Assembly: GCA_013398275.1 (NCBI GenBank)
Contig: VZSE01012476.1
Location: forward strand, 806,001-870,000
Origin: Promerops cafer
Lineage: Eukaryota; Chordata; Aves; Passeriformes; Nectariniidae
Direction of reading: 5' to 3'
DNA length: 64,000 nucleotides
Every line of letters starts with the position of its first letter. Within the stretch, counting starts at the first letter, position 1. A program made the translations under genes and the position numbers. Below are positions 45,483 through 58,600 of the stretch, in pieces. The notes below the pieces were generated by a model. The model was not told the DNA's origin. It did no database searches and was given only the letters and a program-made list of their open reading frames with translations.

Positions 45483-47796
45483 TGGTATGAATCCAAACTC
45501 TGCTTCAGTAAATCCCAACAGGTAAATGAAACAGTACTTAGAGCATACACAGGGTAACTCCACCTCACTATAAAGAGACCATAAAAACAGTAACAGTAAT
45601 TCTCAGAATTATTGCTATGGTAAAAAGTCTAGGTATTTTGGCAAAAGCTTAGGACAAAACCAGGAATGAGCCTTCCCCTGTGCCCTCTCAGCTTTGGGAA
45701 ATCAGCTGCTCAGAGACTTCCTCAGCTGCAAGGGTCTGAGAGAGGGCAAAAGGCAGCCATCAGGATGCAGTGTCAGCCAAGGAAGAGACACAAAGGGTTG
45801 GGAACCGCAACCCCAAAGCACTTTCACAGCCCTGCAACTGCTATTTGGATTCCTCAGCTCCATCTCTGCTGTGCAAACCACAGATCAAGGGCTGCTGCAC
45901 TCACACGGCACCAAGGAGCCACAAAAGTACCAGTGATAGGGTTGACAAGGCCCTATTCCTTCCTGGATACCAGTTTGCTTCCTAACTTGACATTGCACTG
46001 TCTTGGTACACACCAAGGGCTACCATGGGGGTCTCCTACACTATGATACACTGTGTCTTGAGGACCTAACCTAATCTTAAGCCTAGAAATGTTACACCTT
46101 TGTTTTAACACAAATCAAGGTGCCTAAATGGTTTAGGCAACTGTGGTAGACTAACTGTACTTTCTAGAGAATTGAAGCAAAACAACTGGACAGACCACGA
46201 GCATTCTTGTGAAACTTCAGGTTCATTTACTCAAACTAGAGGATAATCTATCACAGCTTGACTGACAGCACAGGATTCTGAAATGAGAAAAAGATGTACA
46301 AATAAATAAATTGCTAGATGAACTACTTAAAATTATGTTTCTAAATAAGATGATTTAGACTGACTGGTTAGCTTGCTGCTCCTTGTCTCTCATAAGGAAG
46401 TGAAAACAATTTATTTGTCCTGGGAAGCATTGGGAGCAACACTCAGATTTTGCAGAAAGCCAGAGCAACCTCACTCACTGAACACCTGAATCAAAGACAA
46501 TCAATGACAGAAGTCACAATGTGCTTCGACATACTTCAGTCTTACACATAGTTGGCTCTGGCTCTACCCATCAATGAGGGATAGATTTTGTTTCAGAAGC
46601 AAGCAGTTAAAATTGGTTGGCCTTCCTTTGTAATCTTGTTAAATGACAGGCAAGTGACACTTGTACTTTTATGGGAAGCAGAAACATGAGGGTAAGTGGT
46701 TTGGATTAGTGGAGGCCATCTTGTGCTTTATTCCTGATGTATCTATTCCCACTTGGTTGATCTTGTTCCAGCAGCTGTGCCACCTCAGGCTGTAATTTCA
46801 GCACTTCTAACAAACTACATGGTATTGGACTGGCCTGCACTCAGAGGGAAGACTGCTTGTGGAAAAATCAGGTATCACAGGAAGTATATTCTCCTCTCAA
46901 AATCAATTCTCCACTGGAAGAAAAAAAAAAGTCTGTCAGTGGACAGTGCAAATTTGCCAGAATTTGTGTGTATACTCATTACGGTGAAATAATTCCTTCC
47001 AAGGATTAAACAGCTCCTAAAAGATGCATTTAGCTGGAGACAGAGGAGTCAGCTGAGACTGACAGAATACATCACACTTGCATGGACTGTGGCCTAGAGG
47101 AGATCAAAGCAGAAGCTCCTCTTGCTTGTATTTCTGAAAATAACCTGAGCTTTGCACTGCTGCTGGGGCAGCCTGGACTGAGTGAGGGACAGGAATGACA
47201 GGGGCCCTGATGGTCCTCAGATGGTCTGACATTTTAGAAGCAGATCCCCGACACCATCAAAACCACAAGCATGAAAATTTTGCCCTCTCTGAAGGCTGAC
47301 CTCCAGTTTTGGCAGCTATCACAACATCACATCTAAGCATTCCCCCAAAATTTCTGATTTATGACATGCATTAAAAACATTAGGCCTTGTCCCTACTCCC
47401 TCCTATCATCATGACAGTGCATCTCAAACAAAGCAAGTGATACTACTAACATGCTCAAGCTGATGGCTTCTTTTCTGGGTGTCAGAGAAGCTCAGCCTCT
47501 GAGCACAGGGCACGCAGGGAGTCACAGGTGCTATTTTTCCATGGGCCATGCTGGGATGTTTCTTGCACAGGGACAGAACTGTTGTCCTGTACACTGATGT
47601 GTGATCAATTACTGATGTGCATAAGCTTTGCAGGCAAAGCAGCTGAGGTTTCTGTAACCTCCCCTGTCAGCTGTGTTACAGGCATTTTCACTCCTGCTAT
47701 ATTTCCAAGCAGCCCTGTGAATTACTCCTAGGACACACTAAGATGGCTGAAGTAGTTTTCTCTCATGAAGATCAACTGTTCAAGTATACTCTTGAA

Positions 47797-47822
47797 AATG
47801 AAGAAATAAATGAAGAAATAAA
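47797..47822 (+). repeat. 12-base tandem repeat
   Basis: Two copies of aatgaagaaata (47797-47808 and 47809-47820) plus two bases. Minor simple repeat. Confidence 0.85.
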
Positions 47823-49668
47823 CCCAGAATAATTTTAAAATATTGCAAAGAAAGTGGCTGTCAGTGTCAGAGGAATGACCAGGCATGTAAATGACAATTT
47901 ATTTGGTAAAGTTACCAAGGAACTGTCACTTTCCAAATGCCACAACACTTGGGTTGTAATTACTAGAGAACTTTGCCATGGCAGAAAGCTTGCTTTCTCA
48001 AGTCTTGGCAGCGCATGTCATAAGAGCATCCTCTTCTCAGCAAAAACTAGTACTTCATCTTTTTTTTTCCTAGTTTCACCTTCTTTTTGCTTAAAAAAAT
48101 AAACACACCCCCCTCATTTGCTTAAAATACCCTATACTAAAGACAGGTCTTTAGGAATATAAAATTCCTCTTTGTTAAATTAAAATGCAGAGCAAGAAGG
48201 ATCAGCAATGAGAAACAGAGCTAATCAAAGGGAGTAACTAGGGCATAAGCAAGGAAGGGGAGCCAATAGCACTGCAGCTTTTTTTTCACTTTTGTACTAA
48301 CCCTGGTTTTACTTTGCTATCCTGTCCCTCCATTGTACCTTCCCTTCATTTGTCTGTGTAGCCCTCTTCTTTTTCCCTGCCACATGACCTGCAGATAAGA
48401 CCATGTAATGCAATGCAACTGAGTTACACTGATTTAATTACTGCTTGTCACGTGTGCTACTCAAGCCAATGTTCTCCACTGCCTTCTTCTATCCCAGCTG
48501 TGAGACAAAACACGTTAGCTCAAATGTCAGTCTTAAACTGATTTGGGTAACCCAAGATGTGTGAGGATATGCTTTATGCCAGAGCTGACAGTAGGGTAAT
48601 ACCAGAGATGCAGCCAGTGAAAAGCATTTCACATAGGCTCCACAGACTCACACCTGCAACCTCAAGTGCTCTCTGAACACAAATTTATTGCATGTCTGGA
48701 TTGTGCTATGCAATGAGGCAGTGACATCTGGTTGGTGTTTTCATTTGCAACTACCGCAGAAATAATTACCAATGACAGCACATATACAGCATATTCCTCT
48801 TCACTCTGCCAGCTAGTTGACTGATGCAGAAGAGGCCAGTGTGACCTGAAATAAATGGTGAATGCTGCCAACCAATGGAAAACAATGGTAAATTTTAAAA
48901 CACAAGTTAAAAATGCTTCTGTGAAGATGTTGGGCAAATATATGTCACATCTGAAAATGATGGAAACTATATAAAGATAAAATCATGACTGCACTGGAAC
49001 AGAAATGACAGCTTTGTCATTCCATCTCTGAGCCTGCCTACCACAGATGAAGATGAAAAACCCTGTACACAAGTCAGATAACAGTGCAAAACTGCAGGGG
49101 TTGATCGACAGACTGGCAGGCTTTCTTCTTTTCATTTCAGCAGAACAGAGTGGGCAAACATAAACTTAGAATTGTCCAATCCTCAATTTGATCCTGGTTG
49201 ATTGGAATGTCTCTGCCTATAAAGATAACAGAATTAGTAGTCCATCAGTTAAGCAATCAGGACTTCTATTCAAGGTCCTGTGCTATGATTACTTTGCCAT
49301 ATCTGACAATCTTCCCAGTGCAGAGTAGGCAATATGATGAATATCTTGCACAGGTTTGTTCTTTCAGCTTCTTCCTGCCAGAACAGCAATAGGTGTGTTT
49401 GAAGAGCCCCTTCCAGTCTCCCTCTTTTTTAACTCAGCAGTATTCGTGCAAGAATTCCAACTACAGATAACCAGATGCTACCAGTTGCTTTCCAATGTTT
49501 TCCAGTTAATGATTTCCTGTCAAACCATGAGGACATTTCAAGTATGTACCATCAGGGCTTGTCCCAGTCCCAGTGCTAGTTAATCTTTCCATTAATTACT
49601 TGCTGTGTGAGCTACTGAGTGTACTTCTAAAACCAGCAGTGGGTACTGAACTGATTGAGTCCACAAGC

Positions 49669-50220
49669 AGTGTCCAGGTTTTACTTGGCACAGAGTTAAT
49701 TTTCTTCATAGTAGTATTTTGGATTTGTGACCACACAACAGTAATAACACACCCTGTTTTAGTTAGCAAGCAGCCCTTGCACATTCTTAAGGCCTTTTCT
49801 GCCTCTCAACCACCCCACCAACAAGGGGGCTGGGGGTGCACAAGGAGTTGGGAAGGGACGCAGCCGGGACGGCTGACCCTAAGTGGCCAAAGGGATATGC
49901 CAGACCATACGGTGTCATGCTCAGCAACTGAAAGCCTGGGGAAGAGGTAAGAAGCGGGGCACATTCAGGGTGATGGTGTTTGTCATCCCACGTCACCATT
50001 ACTGTAATAGAGCTGAAGATCTGCCTGACAGTGGGAAATGGTGAATTAATTCCTTGCTTTGCTTTGCTCGTGTGCTCAGTTTTTGCTTTACCTATTGAAG
50101 TGTCTTTATCTCATTCCACGAGTTTTCTTACTTTGACTGATTCTTTCCCCCTTCCCACTGCGGCAGGGAGCGAGTGGCTGGCTAAGTCTAAGCTGCCTGC
50201 CAGGGTTAATCCACAACAGT
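49669..50220 (+). mobile_element. Solo LTR of an avian endogenous retrovirus
   Basis: About 550 bases recognisable as one of the abundant passerine LTR types (ERVL-like in my recollection; family not certain). Landmarks in order: tgtccaggttttacttggcacagagttaattttcttcatagtag; aaggccttttctgcctctc with accaccccaccaacaaggggg; cagccgggacggctgacc; aagggatatgccagaccatac; ttgctttacctattgaagtgtctttatctcattccacgagttttc; and the end gccagggttaatccacaaca. It starts TG and ends CA. No gag, pol or env sequence flanks it, so it is a recombined solo LTR. No intact TATA box or AATAAA is visible, and I could not identify a clean target-site duplication. It is antisense to SH3RF3. Confidence 0.85.
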
Positions 50221-53200
50221 AGGATTAACAGGGGAAGAATTCAAAACAATCTTCCTAAAATGGAGAAATTATCTCAAATCACCGTAATGAAATTTGCAAA
50301 GACAAGCATGATATGCAACTGCTAGGAATGAGAAATCAAATGCACACTGCAATAGGAGAAGCGACTGGCCAGCCAGCAGCTCTGCAAATGGACATAGAAG
50401 TTACACTGGGTCAAAAACTGGGAGTGAGTCAAGATGCTGTTGTGCAAAAGACAAGCTTTATCTGTAAACAACTTTTATATAAGTAATGGAAAGTGCTTAT
50501 TCCATCCTAATTTGCACTAACAAGATCTCGGCACAACTCCACTCTGGGACACTACTTTAAGACTCCAGCAAGCTGAAGACTGCCCAGAGGAGAGATGAAA
50601 GTGTAACCAGAGTTCTAGAAAACATTACTGTGAAGAAATGCTAGGAACTGAGCTCAGTGAGGTTGAAAGTAGAGAATTCTCAAGGACTAAACACATTGTT
50701 AGTTCTCTAACATGTGAAAGGCTGTCAAGAGAAAGCTGATCAGCAGTTCCATCTGGGGCAAGACATGAAGAAGCATGATTGAGTTATAACCATAAAAGAT
50801 TTGTGAGGGATAATAGGGAATTTTCTGACCTGAGGAATATGAAAGGATGGGAATGGATTGTTCAGGGAAGTTGTGGAGTTGTCTTAATGGAACAATTTCA
50901 AGAAAAGTTAGACATCTGTGGTGGGCAGTTGGCATCCACCTGACTTTCTCATGGCTGATGAATGGAAATCCATTCCAGGCTTTGGGGCCACCATCCTTAC
51001 TACCTCCCTGTGCCACTGTCTCTGCTGGCCAGTTGTATCTCTCAGCCAGGTTCACTCTAAGTCTGCCAACCAGGAGTATCTGACTTAGATATAAAACCTG
51101 TCCAAAAAAATTTTAAAAGTTGGAAAATCAGTTCCCTATTTTATGTCCTGGTCAAAGCCTAGCTTATGCATTTCCCTTGCCACAGCAGGCAGCATTGTGT
51201 TGTTAGGATCTGCCTGCCTGATCGCCTCCGTTTTCTGTCTCAAAACTAAAGATATGAAAAAACCATGACATTGTACAGGAGGGAATAGAGATCTCTGAGG
51301 TCATAAAAAAAGCCACCTAGTTCTATTTAAAAATATACTAGTTCTGGACTTATCGTGAACTGGGACAAAAAACTACAGCACAGGAAATCTACTTTACTGC
51401 AAAATAAGTTGGCCATGGACTCGCATTAAATTACTTCTTCTCTCCCTGAGGCATCTGGTGATGAAGCCCAATGCCAGCCTGCTTCTAGTGTGCTGAATAC
51501 AGAGATCTGGGACTGAGGGTTACTATTACAGCTTCTGTAGTTTTAACTTACAGAAGCATGTCAGTGAATATGAACCAAACAAAATATATGCAAAAAAAGG
51601 CAAAGCAACAGGTTGCATTCTGCCTGTATAATAAATTGCTTTTTAGAAGGTTGACTGCTTGACACACTATAGTAATTGATTACAGGCAGCCTGCGGATGT
51701 AGTGTCAGAAAAGTGACTTTTGCATGGTGTACTTTTTGAATTCCTGAGACTGATCTTTTCTCCAGAGGGCAAAATAGTAACATTTTTTTTCAGTCCTTCA
51801 GAGATGAGCACTGACTCCATGTCTTCACTTGGTACAAAGAGAACTACTAGATGCTTGAGACGTTCAGAAAAAAAAAAATAACAACCCAGACTGACTCTAA
51901 AGTGGCTTTACCATTTGGCAAAAGAAAGGCTGAGGGCTTGTAAATTTTTATGCTGCTTCTGCAATATGAGTAATAAACAAAAGTGTACAAAATAGGATAA
52001 ATATCCCTTTGCTATAACTTGGTTATGCCCTTGAGTTACATAACAAAAATAGAAACATGCCACAGATATTTGTTGACTGTTTCAACATGCTATTCCTACA
52101 GTATTGATGTTTTGTCAGAAACTGCAATTTCTTCCAGTTTACGTAGTTCTTCTAGCAGAGCTTGCTGAAAGATTTCTGCATTGATTGTAGATATTTTAAC
52201 CTACCTAGGAAAAAGAAACTTGGGTACTGAAAAGTTGATTAGTGACAATTTTCACAGGAAAGTTCAGGCTTTGTTTTCATAAAAAAACTGCATTGGCACT
52301 TTAAATTCTTGTAGCTCAGTGAGTAATCTCAGTTGCCTCTTGGTGGTTTAAGACTTACTGGCCTGTGAATTCACAGTTGGAAAACCACTGAAGAAAACAA
52401 ATGAGTCCTGAATGTGTGGGATGCCAAGATGCCACCAACTCTGACACACTGCAAGTTGTTTAATTGTTTTCAAGGCATCCAGCTTCCTACTCTGTTTTTC
52501 TGCTGGAATGGTTTCATCCCGCATCTCTTCCTTCCTGGGAGTGGTGGGGTAGTGTCAGCTCATGCCAGCTCTGTGTGTTACTGCTTCAGGCAGAAAGGAG
52601 AACTATGGGGACAGGAAGAGCATTCACACTCTGGGTTTTTTAACCCATGCATGGGGACTGGGACCTTGATGTGATGAGGGAATGAGAGATCAAAACATGT
52701 TCCTCAGGAACAGGGCAGGGAGAGGGCAGAAGCCATGAGGGGATGCTCAGCTCAGAGCTGTGTGGTCTGGGGTGAGGATTGGCCCCTGTGATCCCGCAAC
52801 AGGCGGAATGTGTCAATGTCTCCCATTGATAGCATAAGAGCGCTTACATTTCACCCAACTAATCCAAGGACATACTTGCCATCCCCACCCACAGCCTGGC
52901 CCCATCCAGCCATCTGGTCCTGCATGATTTCTTCTGCAGGCAGGGGAATGCCATGGGAACGCCAGTGCCGGGATGCTCACACGCAGACACACACTCGCGC
53001 ATACATACGCCTCCAGCCTTCTGCTTCCAGTGCTCCCTTGCATGCTCTTTCTTTTGTCAGTTCTACTTTCTTCCTCAAGCCGTGCTAAGGATTTAGCAGA
53101 AGCTCGTGGGTCCTCTGTGCTATAAAATTAGGTCTCTACAGGTGCCAGGAGAATTCTGTGCCTTGGCATCCAAACAGCTTCATCTCCAGTTAGCAGATAA

Positions 53201-55114
53201 ACTGAATTTCCTCTTGAAGCTAAAGCACTCTCCATCTTCTCTTCCCCGGGATCTGCTTCCCCTTAAGGCCGTAGAATGCAGCACAGAACCACTCAAAAGA
53301 GTGTTAGAGAAATCCACTGCGGACACTTGAGAAATCCTGTGACAGCACTGTGAGGCAGATAAGCAGAGGCGGGGGGAGAGGAACAGAAAAAAGGAATAGC
53401 TTTTGGAGACTGCTTGGCAGCAAAGTCAGCGCTTGAAATATCTGTGGGGAGTTTGAAAGCATTTCCTAACATCAAAAATGTGAAGAAGAAAAAGAAATTT
53501 TGATCAATGACTTACTGCCCTTGATCTAAGCAAAAGAATCCTAGCCAGTCAGAAATAACAGAAATCTGTTTTATTGTAAAGCTTAAGTTTTCTATGTTTT
53601 GACAGCTGGGGCTCATGCTTTTGGCTGGGTAATTTGCCAGCCTTAAAATATTCATCACTGAGTTGCCAGGTTTTTGTCCTTTCAAACTGAGCTCTAACGA
53701 TGAAGGAGAAGGTGCTGGAGAGATTTTAAGCATGAGTTTTCTGCCCTAAAACAGAACTTTGTGGCCTGAGTTCACATGACCAGAAAAAGAGGTTTCCATT
53801 CCCTGGCCAAGTTTCTGGTGAATCACTTGCTGGTCACAGAGCCAAGATTCACTTTCTGGAGCATGGGAAGCAATGGCTCATTTGTGATGAAGACAGTCCC
53901 CTTGCCTTTGTTGAGAGGAAATGGATTAACAGTATGTATTCTGTGCACAAATCTTGAGAGAACTGAACTAAAATATTCCAGACTAAAGCATCCTTACCAA
54001 GAAACAATCTGGAACAAGTTACACTGAAAAGTCATAGCTGATTCTGAAAATGATCAGTGAAATGCTGGTGTTGGTGGCTCCTGGATCAACTCAGATGTCT
54101 TACAGAGTACTCAGGAAAATTAGTGTCACAGAATTTATTTTTTTTAATGTAAACCTTTAGATTACTATTCCAATGTTGCTCCCTCTTAATGCATCCTAAA
54201 CTTATTCTAAGAATTCAAGTCAGGCTCTTCTGGTCTTGTGCAATATTTTTATTGTTATGTCTTGCACTGTTTTCATTTCATCACTTGATTGTTATCATTC
54301 TATTTCACACCTGTGCAATTTAGTGGGCTTTCTTAGTTGAACATAAGGGAAATATTTTTCTCAAATTGAAAAATGCTAAATAATTTCATAACTGCTAGGA
54401 AGACTGAATTCCTCTTCCAGAAACTCAGGGTCAGCCTTATTGACTTGGTATCTGAAAAACCTGTTTGCATCAACTCTGTCCTTAGCTTCCTCTACTCGTC
54501 ACAAGTGACCACTATTTTTGTCACATCATTTTATATCTACAAAGTCCTTGCAAGTGCTCAACACTTCACTTTTGAGACTGATCTTTCATTTTCTGGATAA
54601 GGAATTAAAATTTCTTTGGGGATATGAAGTAATAAGAAATCCCTTTCACTCAGGGACAAGTTAATATGAGAAGAAGTTGCAATGCAGAGACTAAGTAAAA
54701 ACTGAAAGTGCATAACTGCGTTCTGTTCTGTGATCTGGTTCTTCAGGCAGTTTCAGGTTGACCATCTGATAGCTTAATTGGACAGCTGTAATGTGAACTA
54801 AGGTCAAAGAGCATCTCAAGAGTTACAAAGCCAAATTTCTAAAGGGCCTTTGATCTAGTCTCCAATGCTACATAAAGCCAGGGTGGGAAACTAAGTGTGC
54901 AGGCAGGAGGCCTGCACTGAAGGATGCTGCCAGGTGGGACTGGGCAGTGGGCTGCAATTTAGGAGAAGGAAGAGAAAGGCACGCACAGGAAGGGGGAGTG
55001 GTGGAGAGGGAAGTCTCTCTGGTCACGTCTATTTTGGCATAAAAGACAAGGTCAGGATTTAGCAACAAACCTATGTCTGCATCCATTAACCTTTGTGGGT
55101 TTGGCTTATATCAA

Positions 55115-55650
55115 CTTCCTGCTCTGCTCTGCACTGGTGCAGCCTCACCTCAACTCCTGTGCGCAGTTTTGGGCCCACAGTATAAGAAACATATAAAGCT
55201 ATTAGAGAGCATCCAAAGAAGGGCTATGAAGATGGTGAAGAGCCTTGAAGGGAAATCACGTGAGCAGCTTCTGAGGTAACATCCTGGAGAATGAGAGGAG
55301 ACCTCACAGCAATCTACAACTTCCTCATGAGCAGCAGTGCAGGGGCAGGCACTGATCTCTCCTCTCTGGTGTCCAGTGACAGGACCCAAGGCAATGGCCT
55401 GAAGTTGTGCCTGGGGAGGTCTAGGATGGATATCAGGAAAAGGTTCTTCACCCAGAGAGTGGCTGGGCACAGGAACAGGCTCCCCAGGGAAATGGTCACA
55501 GAACCAGCCTGACAGAGTTCAAGAAGCATTTGGACAATGCTCCCAAGTACAGGATATGGTTCTTGGGGCTGTCCTGTGCAGGGCCAGGAGTTGAACTTGA
55601 TGATCCTTGTGGGTCCCTTCCAACTCAGGATACTTTATGATTCTATGAAC
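55115..55650 (+). mobile_element. CR1 LINE fragment, 3' part
   Basis: + strand CR1 of about 535 bases, antisense to SH3RF3. It runs from cactggtgcagcctcacctcaactcctgtgcgcagttttgggcccacag (end of ORF2) through gagaggagacctcacagcaatctacaacttcctc and tggatatcaggaaaaggttcttcaccc to the tail tgatccttgtgggtcccttccaactcaggatactttatgattctatga. Relatively well preserved. Confidence 0.96.
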
Positions 55651-58600
55651 AAGCACAGGACAACACAGGAGCATGGCTTGTGCCACACTGCTTACCAGGA
55701 CTGTTCTTGATGAGCAGTCTGGATGTAGCCATCCTATTTTGGGCAGAAAAAAAAAGCTTAGAAGCATGGATACAAGTCATGCAGGGATATTTGCAGGGCC
55801 AGAAAATAGGCTTTGGCTTGTTCTGTTTTGCAATGTAGTTCTCACACCAGCATCATGCCAAACATACTGTATCATTTGAGGAATGCATTTATTTTGAGCG
55901 GGACAGATACTTGAGAAAGTGAGTGACACTGGTGAAAACAGACAGATGTTTACTGATTTAGTCTTCACATGAAAAACTGTTGGTGTGTGTTCAAAGTAAT
56001 TTTCTGAAGCTGTATCTCTTCTTATCTTAACATCAGGAAACAGCAGCCTAGTGTATTTTCTCATTTGTTGTGGCTTGTTAATCTAGATCTACTATATATT
56101 CCAGGGACACAGTTCCTAAATTTAAAGCTGCAAACAGACTTGTTCTCTCAGCATACTTTTAAGAAATGTTTAATTTTACATTGCCAATTTTCAAATATTT
56201 CAATATACTCTGGCTAGGTAAAACAGTAAGGAATTACTATAACACAGTGACGAATTAATTACTTGCTTGATAGTGCAAGCTCTTATTTTCTTCTCTGTCA
56301 GCTCTTGGGCCAGACATTTTGGAAGAGTTTAATCAAAATCCTCATCAAAAGCCAAATGAGTGGATTTTAAAGAAAGTTTAATTAGAGTGGTCAAACCACC
56401 CAGCATGATTTGCTTGATTTGATTAACATAATGAGGAGCTCATTTAATGAGAAATGCATTAATTCATTCAAACAAGTGGTTTTATCAGTGGTATTAAGCA
56501 TCAACCCAGATTATGTACAGCAGAAACTATTATAGCAAAAATTGAGCAAGGTCAAAGCAGTAGTCATACCATAATTACAAGCTCTCAGCTGTAATCTACC
56601 AGTTGAACTTGGGTAGTATTCACCCTGCCTGAAAAAGCAAGATCCCTATTTTAAAAAGCTCCCAAGCCATACAGTTTTGCTCCAATTCCACAGCTGAGAT
56701 CTCCATCTCTTTCTTTCAGATGTTCAAAAGATTTGGGAAGTGGGACTGAATGTTTTGACTTTGAGATAGCTACACATGCAGATATTAGTAACAAATGACA
56801 AAGAGCTCAAAGGAACCCTGCTACCACTCCACACCCTTACAGGAAATGGATGTTGTCCATTTGCTCTTTGTTTTATCTCTCTCCTGACCCTGTAATGTCT
56901 TAGGGATGCTCCCATCCCCAACCTGGCATAGAGTGACTCTAGGGAAAAATTAGTATTTTACTTCTAGGGAAAGGAACCTCCTTTTTGGAAAAAGAAAAAA
57001 AAATGCCTCAAGTGGGAAGTATTTGAGAAAAAGAAGAAAGAGTCTCCTTCACACTTTCCTCTCCTCCGCTCCTTCTTTAGATACAGTTCACACCCTATAT
57101 TTCAACTTCCTTGTTTCAAGACCCCTTCCTGTGGCTTTGCTCAGCACCCTTCACCTGGACCCTCCACTGGCACCCCTTCTCTGGCGCTCCCTGCTCTATC
57201 TCCCAGCAGCTGCCAATGCTCTTCTCTCTCCTGGGGTCTTTGCCATGACCACTGTTATCTCTTCGACCTCTGCCGTGCACCCTCACCTTTACTTAGGCCA
57301 CTTGTTATTCCTGCAGTGTCTCTGCTGCCCCTGCGGGAGCTGCCTTTCCTGCTGCTTCCTACAGTGCCCGTACAGCACTGAAACTTCTTTGATTTTCAAG
57401 CACTCTACTTCTCAGCCTGCTCGGCCGCCAGAGTACTTTCCAAGTACTGTTGCACAGTGGACTTAAGCACTGTCTGTGGCAGTTTTTCATCAGCTACCAT
57501 CAGCAGCTGGTAAAGGAGACCAGACTATGGCCAAAACTGTTCCCTAAGCAGACAGGAGGCTCGTCAAGGAGCTGAGATGTGGAGCACAAGCCCAGTTGCA
57601 GATGGGATCCTCCATGATCAGATGCATACCAACAAGTGAAGGCTTGAATTTTACCTCCTGATTAAGTCAGCAGGAATATGACAGTAAGATGCTATTATTT
57701 TAGGGTACCTAAATAAATATAAGTACCAAGATTCACCTGCAGCTTTGGAGATTTGGATCAACATCTTCAAGAAATAAGCTGAAGCAGAGAACTAGAGATA
57801 TCAAAAAACAGACCTAAGGATTTATTTGCTATATTAATAGAAAATGAGCAAGAAAATCATTCATACTGATCTGAAAACCATAATCCTTAGGATTATTTCT
57901 GCCAGTTACCTTTAAACCACAAGGAAATGAGTAAAAGTTGGAATAGGAGTCCCTTGATTTTAGAGAAGTCTTGGGATTTGCCTGTATGTCACTGCTGCAC
58001 ACCAACAGGAACCCATGATATTGGCATATAAACGTCTACACAGAGGAAAGCATTAACAGCAATGACTGCACCGTACACTCAGCAAGGCTATTCCTGAGGT
58101 GGATTCCATCTTGGAACGAGCAACACAAACAGCATACTCACTGCACAAGCTGCCCCTTGGTGTCACATTTAGTATCCCTGAGTGGAATCACCATGGGAAA
58201 TCATAAAACACAAATTTTTAGAAGATTATATCTTAAAACACTTTTTCCCACTATCTCTCAACCCAGCTTTCAAGCAGACAATCAACATTACTAAAGTTAT
58301 AATCTGAAGAAAATTCCCCAATGACCAATATACCTCACCATACTAGAGTGATAAATGCAAAAATTGCAATTTATCTCCACAGCCCTCAAAAGAATAATGA
58401 AAAACAATGGATCCTTGTCATGTCCAACCCTGAATGCAAACTACTTCTTCTTATGTACTATGTGCCGTCTGTAGCATTGTGAACTTACACTGACAATTCC
58501 TGCATGAAAGAAAACCATGGCTAATAACAAGAAAATGTCTCCTAAATCAGTTATTCTCTGATCATTCAGCCTTCTTCCTCAATGGTATCCTACAAAAGAC

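Noticed and set aside
57023..57466. 147-codon + strand open frame
   Set aside because: Pyrimidine-rich intronic DNA giving a Leu/Ser/Pro-rich peptide with no recognisable domain; likely chance.
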